DNA of 64,000 nucleotides, from the NCBI GenBank assembly GCA_029243485.1, contig JAQWRY010000086.1, positions 372,001-436,000 on the forward strand. The letters are read 5' to 3'. The notes under the pieces are model-generated. The model saw only the letters and a program-made list of their open reading frames with translations. It was not told the origin of the DNA and searched no databases. Both the position numbers and the translations under genes were made by a program. Positions 43,739 to 51,824 of this stretch are shown here, one piece after another. Each line of letters opens with the position of its first letter. Position 1 is the first letter of the stretch. The stretch comes from Candidatus Binatia bacterium (GTDB lineage Bacteria > Desulfobacterota > Binatia > UBA12015).

Positions 43739-45160
43739 ATGGTGAGTCGTAGTCTCCGCGTCCTGCTGATCTCGGCCAACACCGAGCAGCTCCCGGATCC
43801 CGTGTTCCCTCTCGGGGCCGCCTACATGGCGGCCGTGGCCGAGCGCGCGGGGCACGAGGTCGACTCGATCGATCTCTGCTTCCTCGACGATCGGCCGGAG
43901 CAGGTGGCCGAGAAGATCCGCGTCTTCGCGCCGGATGTCATCGGCATCTCACTGCGGAATCTGGATTCGTCGTCCTACCCCGAGAACACCTCGTACATCG
44001 ACGACTACCGGTCGCTCGTCGAGGCGGTCCGCAACCAGAGCGACGCGTTCATCGTCCTCGGGGGCGCGGGCTTTACGGTGATGCCGGCGACGATCATGCA
44101 GGTCCTGCCGGCGGACGCGGGTGTCGTGGGCGAGGGGGAGCACGCGTTTCCCTGGATCCTCACGCGGGTCGCCGATCGGGTTGCCCTCGAGACGACGCCG
44201 GAAGTTCTCTGCGAGCCGGCGGGACAGGGCGTTCTCGTGACACCTGTGACGCGCATCAAGCAGCTCGATGTCACGGGCGCCCCGATGCGGCAGAGGTTCG
44301 ACATGGACCTGTACTACGAGCGCGGCGGCGCTTTGAACATCCAGACCAAGCGCGGCTGTATGTTCGAGTGCGTCTTTTGCAGCTATCCGCTCATCGAAGG
44401 CTCGAAGGTGCGGATGCGCACGGCCGAGATCGTCGTGGACGAGATCCAGCAGATGCGTGAGGAGTTCGGCGTCCGTCACCTCTTCTTCGTCGACAACATC
44501 TTCAACCTGCCGATGCGGCACGCGAAGAACATCTGCGAGGAGATCATCCGTCGCGAACTGGACGTCGAGTGGTCGGGCTATCTCAACCCGAAGTTCATCG
44601 ACGAAGAGTTGTGCCAGCTCATGGCGCGGTCGGGTTGCAAGGCGATCGAGTTCGGAACGGACGCCGGTTCGGCGACGATGATCGAGAGCCTCAAGAAGGA
44701 GTTCGACATCGGCGATCTTCGGCGGACGTCGAAGCTCTGCCACGACCACAACCTGAAGTTCTGCCACAGCCTCATCTTTGGGGGCCCCGGCGAGAACAAA
44801 CAGACGGTGAACGAGACCCTGCAGCTCATGGACGAGCTTCAGCCGACTGCCGTGATCGCCATGACGGGGATCCGGATCCTGCCGGGCACCGGGATGGTCG
44901 ACCTGGCGATCCAGGACGGACAGATCGACGAGACGGACAACCTTCTGTACCCGCGCTTTTACATCTCACCCGGGCTGAAGGGGGAGATGATCGAACAGAT
45001 CGAGGGGCACGCGAAGACCCATCCGAATTGGATCGTGCCCGGCAAGAGCATCCGGACCAATGTCGCGGTCCTGCGGAAGCTGCGGGAGCGGAAGGTGAAG
45101 GGCCAGCTCTGGCGGCTCCTTCGACCTGCCAAGGGAACGGGAGCGGCAGCCCGACCCTAG
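43739..45160 (+). CDS. B12-binding-domain radical SAM enzyme
   Basis: A 473-residue class B-type radical SAM protein. Residues about 1-170 form a cobalamin-binding-like Rossmann domain (VLLISANTEQ, IVLGGAGFTVMP) but without the DxHxxG base-off motif. The radical SAM core has CMFECVFC (CxxxCxxC) in KRGCMFECVFCSYP, and later IFGGPGENKQTVNETL. Relatives methylate unactivated carbons or modify lipids such as hopanoids and chlorins. Nearby acyltransferases and an SDR make a lipid substrate reasonable but unproven. Confidence 0.88.
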   Translation: MVSRSLRVLLISANTEQLPDPVFPLGAAYMAAVAERAGHEVDSIDLCFLDDRPEQVAEKIRVFAPDVIGISLRNLDSSSYPENTSYIDDYRSLVEAVRNQSDAFIVLGGAGFTVMPATIMQVLPADAGVVGEGEHAFPWILTRVADRVALETTPEVLCEPAGQGVLVTPVTRIKQLDVTGAPMRQRFDMDLYYERGGALNIQTKRGCMFECVFCSYPLIEGSKVRMRTAEIVVDEIQQMREEFGVRHLFFVDNIFNLPMRHAKNICEEIIRRELDVEWSGYLNPKFIDEELCQLMARSGCKAIEFGTDAGSATMIESLKKEFDIGDLRRTSKLCHDHNLKFCHSLIFGGPGENKQTVNETLQLMDELQPTAVIAMTGIRILPGTGMVDLAIQDGQIDETDNLLYPRFYISPGLKGEMIEQIEGHAKTHPNWIVPGKSIRTNVAVLRKLRERKVKGQLWRLLRPAKGTGAAARP

Positions 45161-45176
45161 GTCATCGACCGCCGGC

Positions 45177-45953
45177 TCAGACGGGGAACGGCCAGTTCCC
45201 CATGATGAGGCCGCCGTCGATTTCGAGCACCTTGCCGGTCACGAAGCTCGCGGCCGGCGACGCAAGGTACATCGCCCCGATCGCGATGTCCTCGACTTCG
45301 CCGAGCCGCTTCATGGGCGTGAGTTCTTCCATCTTCGATCGCGAGTCGTCGTCGAGGAACGGGCCGAGCGACGAGGTGTCGGTCGAGCCGACCGCGATCG
45401 CGTTCACGCGCACGCGCGGTGCGAACTCCATCGCGAACTCGCGCGTCATGAAGGTGAGTGCGGACTTGGCCGTCCCGTAGGCAACGAAGCCCGACATCGG
45501 GATGCGGCCGGCGGACGAACTGATGTTCACGATCGACCCGCCCCCGCCTTCGAGCATGTGGGGAATCGTAAATCGACTCATCAGGAAGGCGGTCGTGACG
45601 TTGAAGCGAAAACACTCCTCGAACGCCTTCTCGCTCGTACGCAGCGCGGGCACGGGAGGGTAGCCCCCGGCGTTGTTCACGAGGATGTCGATGCGGCCGA
45701 ACTCGTCCATTGCTTTGGCAACGAGGTTCTCCAGCTGCTCGCGTTCGAGAACGTCGCACGCGACGGCGAGCGCTTTGCGACCGAGGCCGCGAACCTCCTC
45801 CGCGACTGCCTCGACCTGCTCGAGCGTGCGCGCCCCGCCCACGATGTCGGCCCCCGCCTCTGCCAGCGCGCGGGCGCAGCCGGCGCCGATTCCGCGCCCG
45901 GCTCCGGTGATGATGGCGACCTTCCCGTCCAGCCTGAATCGATCGAAAACCAT
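45177..45953 (-). CDS. Short-chain dehydrogenase/reductase (SDR)
   Basis: Classical SDR of 258 residues. It shows the nucleotide loop TGAGRGIGAG, NNAGG, catalytic serine in NISSSAGR and YGTAK for the YxxxK pair. The order resembles FabG and 7-alpha-hydroxysteroid dehydrogenase types. It converges with the radical SAM gene, with a 16-base gap. The substrate is not inferable. Confidence 0.92.
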   Translation of the reverse strand: MVFDRFRLDGKVAIITGAGRGIGAGCARALAEAGADIVGGARTLEQVEAVAEEVRGLGRKALAVACDVLEREQLENLVAKAMDEFGRIDILVNNAGGYPPVPALRTSEKAFEECFRFNVTTAFLMSRFTIPHMLEGGGGSIVNISSSAGRIPMSGFVAYGTAKSALTFMTREFAMEFAPRVRVNAIAVGSTDTSSLGPFLDDDSRSKMEELTPMKRLGEVEDIAIGAMYLASPAASFVTGKVLEIDGGLIMGNWPFPV

Positions 45954-46263
45954 GGCTTCGGATTAGCGCCGAGCGCAGCGGGGCGCCACCAGCCGGCGGC
46001 CCCTGTACCAGTGAGAGCGCCCGGCCGTGACAAAGCCGGGCTTCTGTAAGGCCCCGCTTCGGGAGGGACCGAATGCCTGCCCGGGCTTCGAGGGCACGGC
46101 GGGGACGAGTGGTCCAGAGCGGTTCTGCGAAGGGGGCTCCCGCGCCCGGCCGAGATCCGGAGAAGCTCCCGTGCCGCCTGGCACTTGCAGAAAAGGGGGG
46201 GGGAGCCCCCCACCCCCCCCGGCTAGAACGGGTCGGTTCTGGGGCGCAGTTGGGGCTTCGGGT
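45954..46263. other. Structured GC-rich intergenic region
   Basis: This 310-base gap lies between the SDR start and the methyltransferase stop, both on the minus strand. It contains several inverted repeats. GCCCGGC/GCCGGGC at 46019-46041 has perfect 7-bp arms and a 9-nt loop. CCCG-CTT-CGGG lies near 46053, and homopolymeric G9/C6/C8 tracts lie at 46195-46220. I see no coding signal: frames crossing it are rich in proline, arginine and glycine. It may hold a terminator plus an unknown structured RNA or leader of the SDR gene. Confidence 0.5.
46195..46220 (-). terminator. G/C-tract hairpin downstream of the methyltransferase gene
   Basis: On the minus strand eight G, T, six G, CT and nine C are followed directly by TTTTC. 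This is a stem with a short U-tract, 43 bases after the methyltransferase stop, and fits intrinsic termination. Tracts of nine identical bases are also prone to slippage and assembly error. Confidence 0.5.
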
Positions 46264-47040
46264 TCAGCGGTGTCCGACGACCAGGGCCGCTTCGAGCTTC
46301 ACCCGACTACAGCCCACGGCATCCGGGAAGAACGGCTCCCGGACGTCCCGTGGCGCGCGCCGCACGAAGGACCGCAGCGCGTCGACCGCGTCGCTCGGGG
46401 TTGCGCTTCGCCGCACCCACTCTTCGAAATCCATGTCGAGCCACCAACGCGGACCGCCCGCGGCCTTCATCCCGGTGTGCTCCAGCATGCGACACCAGTC
46501 AGAGACGCGGTGGTCACGAACGTGGCTCGCGTCCCGCAGGATCTCGAACGTGTTGAGGAAGGTGTCGCCGGCATGATCCTCGGGGGCCACGCTGTCGACG
46601 ACGAGGAACTTCCCCCCGGGCTTCAGCACCCGCGCGACCTCGGCGAGGGCTCGATCGAGATCCTCATAGTGGTGCGCGCTCTGGCGAGACGTCACCAGAT
46701 CGAAGTGCGCGTCGGGAAACGGAAGCGACTCCGCTTCGCCGCAGTGCCAGTGGAGGTTCGACAGCGACCGTTCCGCTGCGAGTCGGCGCCCCTGCTCGAG
46801 CATGGGCTCGGACAGATCGAGGGCGTGCACTTCGGCGACGTGCGGTGCGAAAAAGAGCGCAGTGTGACCCGCTCCACAACCGAGATCGAGTACGCGCTCG
46901 GTTCCGTGCGCGTCAGCGGCAATGAGCATTGCCTCGAGATCGGGGCCCCCGGCGTGCACACCACTCGTGGCGTAGGCCGCAGCGGCAGCGCTGAACTGGG
47001 CTTCTACCGCCTGCTTCAGGTTCATCGTAGTCGATTCCAT
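46264..47040 (-). CDS. Class I SAM-dependent methyltransferase (UbiE/BioC-like)
   Basis: A 258-residue methyltransferase. Motif I is VLDLGCGAGHTALFF, followed by the acidic ALDLSEPMLEQGRR, the FDLVTSRQSAHHYED post-II motif and LKPGGKFLVVD. I use ATG 47040 because a GGAAGGA site sits upstream; ATG 47082 would place the start inside the operator region. It is divergent from a MarR gene and separated by a 55-base region holding a perfect palindrome, so it is probably MarR-regulated. Confidence 0.88.
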   Translation of the reverse strand: MESTTMNLKQAVEAQFSAAAAAYATSGVHAGGPDLEAMLIAADAHGTERVLDLGCGAGHTALFFAPHVAEVHALDLSEPMLEQGRRLAAERSLSNLHWHCGEAESLPFPDAHFDLVTSRQSAHHYEDLDRALAEVARVLKPGGKFLVVDSVAPEDHAGDTFLNTFEILRDASHVRDHRVSDWCRMLEHTGMKAAGGPRWWLDMDFEEWVRRSATPSDAVDALRSFVRRAPRDVREPFFPDAVGCSRVKLEAALVVGHR

Positions 47041-47067
47041 GAGCTGTTCCTTCCGTACTTGCCTTAG

Positions 47068-47080
47068 GTTAATGATTAAC
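47068..47080. promoter_or_regulatory. Palindromic operator, MarR/methyltransferase divergent promoter
   Basis: GTTAAT-G-ATTAAC is a perfect 13-base inverted repeat in the gap between divergent starts (47040 and 47096). AT-rich 6+6 palindromes of this kind are typical MarR-family binding sites, so autoregulation is expected. Confidence 0.65.
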
Positions 47081-47095
47081 ATAGGTTAAATATAA

Positions 47096-47548
47096 ATGGG
47101 AAGCAAGCACAAACGAGCTCTCGCGTACGAGGCGATCCGGGTTCTCCAGGAGCTGGCGGACGTTTTCGAAAAACGTAGGCAGCAATTGGCCGCCGAAGCC
47201 GGGGTTTCCGACCTGCAATGGCGGGTGCTGGAGCAGGTCGCGGAAGAGGACTTCATGCCGTCGCTCTTCGCTCGGAGCCGTTCGCAGAGTCCCGCAGGCG
47301 TTTCCCGGACCCTCCGTCAGCTTCTCGAGCGGGACCTGGTGGGAGTTTCGATCGGACGCGGGGATGCGCGTCAGCGGGAGTACGGACTCACGGCGGCCGG
47401 GAAGCGACTCCTAGCGAGCCTTCGGGATCGACGCGAAGAGGCGATCGAGGCCGTCTGGCTGAAGCTCTCGGAGGAGGAGCTCGCCAACTTCGCCGCGATA
47501 GGAGCGGGTCTGGGGATACGGCTGCGGGGCTACGCGGGGCGGCACTGA
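47096..47548 (+). CDS. MarR-family transcriptional regulator
   Basis: A 150-residue winged-helix regulator. The recognition region includes GVSDLQWRVLEQVAEEDFM, SPAGVSRTLRQLLERDLVGVSIGRGDARQREYGLT and AGKRLLASLRDRREEAIEAV, with the wing residues intact. It begins 55 bases from the divergent methyltransferase gene. A sulfatase gene follows 60 bases after its stop and could be cotranscribed. Confidence 0.9.
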   Translation: MGSKHKRALAYEAIRVLQELADVFEKRRQQLAAEAGVSDLQWRVLEQVAEEDFMPSLFARSRSQSPAGVSRTLRQLLERDLVGVSIGRGDARQREYGLTAAGKRLLASLRDRREEAIEAVWLKLSEEELANFAAIGAGLGIRLRGYAGRH

Positions 47549-47608
47549 GATTCAGCGGATTGCGTGCGTAGAGTCACCGCGCATACAGTCCGCGCGGGAA
47601 TCTTCATC

Positions 47609-48928
47609 GTGACACCACTCCGACAATTCTCGTGCACGCTCGTCGTGCTTGCGATGCTCGGCCCCGGCGTGGCGCTCGCTGCGGAGGAGGAAACCAAGCC
47701 TCCGAACATCGTGCTCATCCTCGCCGACGATCACGCGTATCCCTATTTCGAGTTCATGGGCGACCCGACGGTGATCGCACCGAACATCGATCGGCTCATC
47801 GAGGGCGGTACGACGTTCAGCATCGGCTACAACACGGCGAGCGTCTGCCTTCCGTCTCTGATCACTCTTCTAGACGGGACCGAACCGTACCCCCGCAGGA
47901 GAGGTTGGCCCGAAAAGCAGCCCCACCTCGATAAACGGTCGCTCCCCGGCCGGCTCCAGGAGCGCGGCTACAAGAGCCTGCAGGCCGGAAAGTTCTGGGT
48001 GAACGACTACGCGGCCGGAGGTTTCACGGCCGGCACGAAAGGCCCCGACGCTCATGGCCGGCCGTTCCAAATCGCCATGGGGGGCGCCGACGGGCTGGCG
48101 GTCGGCCGGACGACGATGGCGCCGGTCTACGACTTCTTGAACGAAGTCGGTGACGAGCCATTCTTCCTCTGGTTTGCACCCGAGCTACCGCACGGACCAT
48201 GGGACGCTCCGGCGCGTTACCTCGAGCTCTATGCCGATTCCGACATCGATGAAGATGCGAAGCAGTACTACGCGAGCATCTCCTGGTTGGACGATTCGGT
48301 CGGCGCGTTGGTCGACTATCTGGAGCACAAGGGGCTGCGCGAGAACACGTTGATCCTCTACCTGTCCGACAACGGGCAGGGGCCCTTCAAGTTCGAGGGG
48401 GACCCGGTGCCGACGGGGCGTCGTTCGAAGTCGACTCTGTTCGAACTCGGATTCCGGACACCCATCGTTTTCAATTGGCCGGGCCACGTTCCGGCCGGGG
48501 TGGTCCGCGAAGACCTGGTCTCGACGCTGGACATCGTGCCAACCCTGATGAACTACGGCGGGGTCGACGTGCCCGAGAGCCTCACGGGTCTCGACATCCG
48601 CACGAACGTCGAAGAGCAGACACGAGTGGATCGGCGCCAGATCATCGGTCGCGCGAGGGGACGCATTCCGGGGTTCGAACCTGAAGGCCTCGAGGGGCTG
48701 AAGTGGAAACCGGTGCAGGCGTTCTACCTGCGCGATCCGCGGTGGCACTACATCTGGTACCAGGCGCTCGATCTCGAACTGCTCTTTGACTTGCAACAGG
48801 ACGCGAAGGAGCGAGTGAACGTGGTCACTGAGCACCCGAAGCTGGTCGCCGGGTTCCGCTCCGAAATCGAGACGTGGAAGACGGCGCCGCTTCCGGGTGG
48901 GAGCTCGGCCGCGCCGAAGACCGACTGA
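47609..48928 (+). CDS. Exported sulfatase-family protein with altered active-site signature
   Basis: Alkaline-phosphatase-superfamily protein of 439 residues. GTG 47609 gives a good signal peptide (TLVVLAMLGPGVALAAEE); GTG 47564 is an alternative. It shows the N-terminal metal motif NIVLILADDHAYPYFEFMG, APNIDRLIEGGTTF and SDNGQGPFKFEG. The signature that makes formylglycine should be CxPxR; here it is CLPSL, so the cysteine is kept but the essential arginine is leucine. Activity is therefore doubtful, or the reaction differs. Confidence 0.82.
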   Translation: MTPLRQFSCTLVVLAMLGPGVALAAEEETKPPNIVLILADDHAYPYFEFMGDPTVIAPNIDRLIEGGTTFSIGYNTASVCLPSLITLLDGTEPYPRRRGWPEKQPHLDKRSLPGRLQERGYKSLQAGKFWVNDYAAGGFTAGTKGPDAHGRPFQIAMGGADGLAVGRTTMAPVYDFLNEVGDEPFFLWFAPELPHGPWDAPARYLELYADSDIDEDAKQYYASISWLDDSVGALVDYLEHKGLRENTLILYLSDNGQGPFKFEGDPVPTGRRSKSTLFELGFRTPIVFNWPGHVPAGVVREDLVSTLDIVPTLMNYGGVDVPESLTGLDIRTNVEEQTRVDRRQIIGRARGRIPGFEPEGLEGLKWKPVQAFYLRDPRWHYIWYQALDLELLFDLQQDAKERVNVVTEHPKLVAGFRSEIETWKTAPLPGGSSAAPKTD

Positions 48929-48937
48929 GCCGCTGAG

Positions 48938-49708
48938 TCAGTCCTTCGCGGGAAACGCGAAGCGCGTCGGGTCCTTTGCGGAGGCGGTGTTGAGTAGGTC
49001 GGCGTCGCCCTCGGTCAGGTCCCCGAGCGTAGCGAGCATATCGTAGCCGCGGAACTGGGTCTTCGACATGTGCAGAGCCCATTCGGGCTTGGCGGCGAGG
49101 CGGGCGACCCAGTCTTGGACCGCATCGTCGAGCGCGTCGTCGTCGACCACCCGGTTCAGCAGGCCGAACCGGTCGGCGGCCTCCGCATCGAAGCGGTCGC
49201 ACAGGAGGATGATTTCCTTGGCCCGTGCCGGTCCGACGAGGTGGGCGAGGCGAGGTGCGCCGCCCCAGGTGAGCGGGATCCCGAGGTCGACTTCGGGGAC
49301 GTGAAAGATCGTGCTTCGTGCGGCGATCCGAAAGTCGCACGCCGCGGCGAGCAGCACGCCGCCCCCGATCGCGTGGCCCTGGAGGCGGGCGATGGTGATC
49401 GCTTCGCATCGCTCGATCGCTTCGACCGCGCGCTTGCCCATCTGCGCCATGTACCGACGCTCGCGTTCGAGCCCGGTCGGTGCGGCGCTTCGTCCCGGTG
49501 GGTCTTTACGATCCGCTCCGGCGCAGAAGGACAGTCCGCGTCCCGCGAGGACGACGACCGAGGTTTCGAACGACGTCTGCAGTTCCTCGAAGACGGCCCG
49601 AATCTCTTCGAGCGCTCGGCCACTCAGTGCGTTCCGACGCTCGGGGCGGTTCAGCCAGACCCGGGCGACCTTGCCCTGCTTCTCGAGGGTGAGTGTCTCG
49701 TACGACAT
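48938..49708 (-). CDS. Enoyl-CoA hydratase/isomerase-family (crotonase) protein
   Basis: Crotonase-fold protein of 256 residues. The CoA and oxyanion-hole segments are VVLAGRGLSFCAGADRKD and GHAIGGGVLLAAACDF. The second catalytic glutamate position is present in FHVPEVDLGIPLTWGG. The first (equivalent to rat Glu144) is leucine in GGGVLLAA, as in several isomerases and CoA hydrolases. Hydratase activity is thus less likely. Upstream, 58 bases of its 5' end overlap the remnant methyltransferase gene. Confidence 0.88.
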   Translation of the reverse strand: MSYETLTLEKQGKVARVWLNRPERRNALSGRALEEIRAVFEELQTSFETSVVVLAGRGLSFCAGADRKDPPGRSAAPTGLERERRYMAQMGKRAVEAIERCEAITIARLQGHAIGGGVLLAAACDFRIAARSTIFHVPEVDLGIPLTWGGAPRLAHLVGPARAKEIILLCDRFDAEAADRFGLLNRVVDDDALDDAVQDWVARLAAKPEWALHMSKTQFRGYDMLATLGDLTEGDADLLNTASAKDPTRFAFPAKD

Positions 49709-50085
49709 CTAGACGGCCCTACGGGACGAGGGCGGCCAGATCCACCCGGGCGTTCCGCGGGAGGGGTCGCGTCCCTGCGCCAGGCGCGCCGCGTGGCAAT
49801 CGCGCGGACGAATCCCATCGTGCGACCGGCGTCCTCGCGGATCGAGTCGACTCCCTTGCGCCAGCTGTCTTCCATGGTGTCGGCGAGCTGCACGTCGAGC
49901 TCGGCGGACTTCGCGAGATGACGACGCCAGTACTCCGCGCTCTGCCAGGTCTCGAAGGCCCCCTCCTGGAGCTTGAGCCACTCCATGAGCCACAACGCGT
50001 TGGGCCCCGTCTGGTTCCGGAGCATCCAGTCGCGGTCGTACTTGTGGGAGAGCGGGAATCGGTCGTTCGGCAGAAGCTCGGCCAT
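49651..50085 (-). pseudogene. SAM methyltransferase remnant with internal in-frame deletion
   Basis: The first 37 residues (NDRFPLSHKYDRDWMLRNQT, then GPNALWLMEWL) are the N-terminus of a family of about 270-residue methyltransferases. Residues about 44-100 (TWQSAEYWRRHLAKSAELDV, DTMEDSWRKGVD, EDAGRTMGFVRAIATRR) are its C-terminal end. The intervening Rossmann domain with the SAM-binding glycine motif is missing, about 130-150 residues. The junction lies near 49945-49975. The tail from residue 101 is arginine/proline-rich read-through. It cannot methylate. Whether the 144-residue product has a new role is open. Confidence 0.65.
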
Positions 50086-50118
50086 CGTCTCGCTGCGGCG
50101 CGCCGAGGCCGGGGTTCC

Positions 50119-50640
50119 TTACGCGGTCTCCAGGTCGACATCGACCATGAGGTCGTTCGCGATCTCTTCTAGCCCGTCGCGCAGCGCGGCGGTCGAAACC
50201 GTGCTTGGCACGTGCAGGCTGGCCTTTGCCTGGAAGAGGGGCTCCCCGGACTCCGGCGCGCTGGTACAGGACGTCTCCAATTCTTCCACGTTCACGCAAT
50301 GAGCGGCGAGGACTCCGGAGATGTCGCGCACGATCCCGGCCCGATCCCGTCCGACGATCGAGAGCCTGAGGAGCCGCGTCGCGCGATCGTCTTCGACCTC
50401 GGTGGGTTCGACCGTGATCCGAAAGCCGTCGGCACCGAGTGCTCCGAGTGCGTGGGTCAGCTCGTCCGCGCGCTCCGCGGGGATCTCGACGCGGAGAAGG
50501 CCGGCGAATTTTCCCGCGAGTCGCGCCATTCGGCTCTCGACCCAGTTGCCGTCGTGATCGGCAACGACCTGAGACAGCGAGCCAACCAAACCCGGGCGGT
50601 CGGGCCCGATGCACGTCAGAACCAGAGAAGTCTTCATCAC
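50119..50640 (-). CDS. Tandem ACT-domain regulator (GcvR-like)
   Basis: A 173-residue protein with two ACT domains. The first is LVLTCIGPDRPGLVGSLSQVVADHDGNW, followed by SRMARLAGKFAGLLRVEIP. The second is LLRLSIVGRDRAGIVRDISGVLAAHCVNVEELET. This architecture matches the glycine cleavage repressor GcvR and related amino-acid sensors. Ligand-binding glycines (GPDRPGL and GRDRAGI) are intact. No gcv genes are nearby, so the partner is unknown. Confidence 0.88.
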   Translation of the reverse strand: MMKTSLVLTCIGPDRPGLVGSLSQVVADHDGNWVESRMARLAGKFAGLLRVEIPAERADELTHALGALGADGFRITVEPTEVEDDRATRLLRLSIVGRDRAGIVRDISGVLAAHCVNVEELETSCTSAPESGEPLFQAKASLHVPSTVSTAALRDGLEEIANDLMVDVDLETA

Positions 50641-50825
50641 CTCTGATTCTCGGCCAGGCCCGGCGCCGGTTCAAGCGCAGCGGCGCACCTGCTGGGGCAG
50701 CCCACGCGGCACCGCTCATGAACCAATGTTCATGATCCGGAAAGCTCCCGGACTGGGACTCGGGCCTACCATTCACGTCGAACCACCCAGCACGAAGAAA
50801 CCATTTCCCTGGAGGAGTCGATCCG

Positions 50826-51821
50826 ATGAACGAACAGGTAGCCGCATTCCCAACCGAGTCCACGCAGCCCAAAGTCCATTTCGAGAGGCTTCGCGAGCAT
50901 CTGAACCGCCGCATCGTGGGTCAGGAGACGCTGACGGACCGCCTTCTCGTGGCGCTGCTGGCCGATGGCCACCTGCTCGTCGAGGGGGCCCCCGGGCTCG
51001 CGAAGACCAAGGCGATCCGAGAGCTCTCGGACGCGGTCGAGGCCGAACACCATCGGATTCAGTTCACGCCGGACCTGCTCCCCGCCGACCTGACGGGCAC
51101 CGACGTGTATCGACCCGAGGACGGTAGCTTCGCGTTCCAGCGCGGCCCCGTGTTCCACAACCTGGTTCTCGCCGACGAGATCAACCGCGCCCCCGCTAAG
51201 GTGCAGTCCGCGTTGCTCGAGGCGATGGCAGAGCGACAGGTCACGGTGGGCCGGCACACCTACGAGTTGCCGAAGCTGTTTCTCGTGATGGCCACGCAGA
51301 ATCCGATCGAACAGGAAGGCACGTATCCGTTGCCGGAGGCGCAGCTCGATCGGTTCCTGATGCACATTCGGATCGGCTACCCGAACGTCGAGTCCGAAAG
51401 AAAAATTCTGCAGCTCGTAAGAGGAGAGGCACGCGGAGAAAATCTCGGGGAGTTCACGACCGTCTCCCAGGCGACAATCTTCGCGGCGCGGGGTGAGGTG
51501 TTGGACCTCTACCTCGCTCCGGCGTTGGAGGAGTACGCGATCCAGCTCGTGCTGGCCACGCGCACTCCTTCGGCGTACGGACAGGACCTCGCGAAGGCCG
51601 TCCGCTGCGGTGCGAGTCCCCGCGGCACGATCGCCCTGGATCGCTGCGCGCGCGCGCATGCCTGGCTCCGCGGCGCCGAGTTCGTCGCGCCCGAGGACGT
51701 CCAGGCCGTTGCGAAAGACGTCCTGCGCCACCGCGTACTGCTGAACTTCGAGGCAGAAGCGGACGGGATGACACCCGACTCGTTCCTCGACGAGCTCATC
51801 GCTCGCGTTCCTCTGGTCTGA
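50826..51821 (+). CDS. MoxR-family AAA+ ATPase
   Basis: First gene of the Bat operon. The 331-residue ATPase has Walker A-like EGAPGLAKT, Walker B VLADEINRAPAKVQ and the sensor region MATQNPIEQEGTYPLPEAQLDRF, all diagnostic of MoxR. These act as chaperones that fit von Willebrand proteins with metal or help assemble envelope complexes. A GGAGGAG ribosome site precedes the ATG. It is followed by DUF58 three bases later. Confidence 0.94.
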   Translation: MNEQVAAFPTESTQPKVHFERLREHLNRRIVGQETLTDRLLVALLADGHLLVEGAPGLAKTKAIRELSDAVEAEHHRIQFTPDLLPADLTGTDVYRPEDGSFAFQRGPVFHNLVLADEINRAPAKVQSALLEAMAERQVTVGRHTYELPKLFLVMATQNPIEQEGTYPLPEAQLDRFLMHIRIGYPNVESERKILQLVRGEARGENLGEFTTVSQATIFAARGEVLDLYLAPALEEYAIQLVLATRTPSAYGQDLAKAVRCGASPRGTIALDRCARAHAWLRGAEFVAPEDVQAVAKDVLRHRVLLNFEAEADGMTPDSFLDELIARVPLV

Positions 51822-51824
51822 ACC

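Noticed and set aside
46026-46120. SRP RNA, cobalamin riboswitch or SAM-family riboswitch in the structured gap
   Set aside because: None of the conserved cores of these RNAs could be found on either strand.
46027-47067. 346-codon plus-strand frame covering the methyltransferase
   Set aside because: Antisense to a clear methyltransferase, with proline/glycine-rich low-complexity start over the structured gap.
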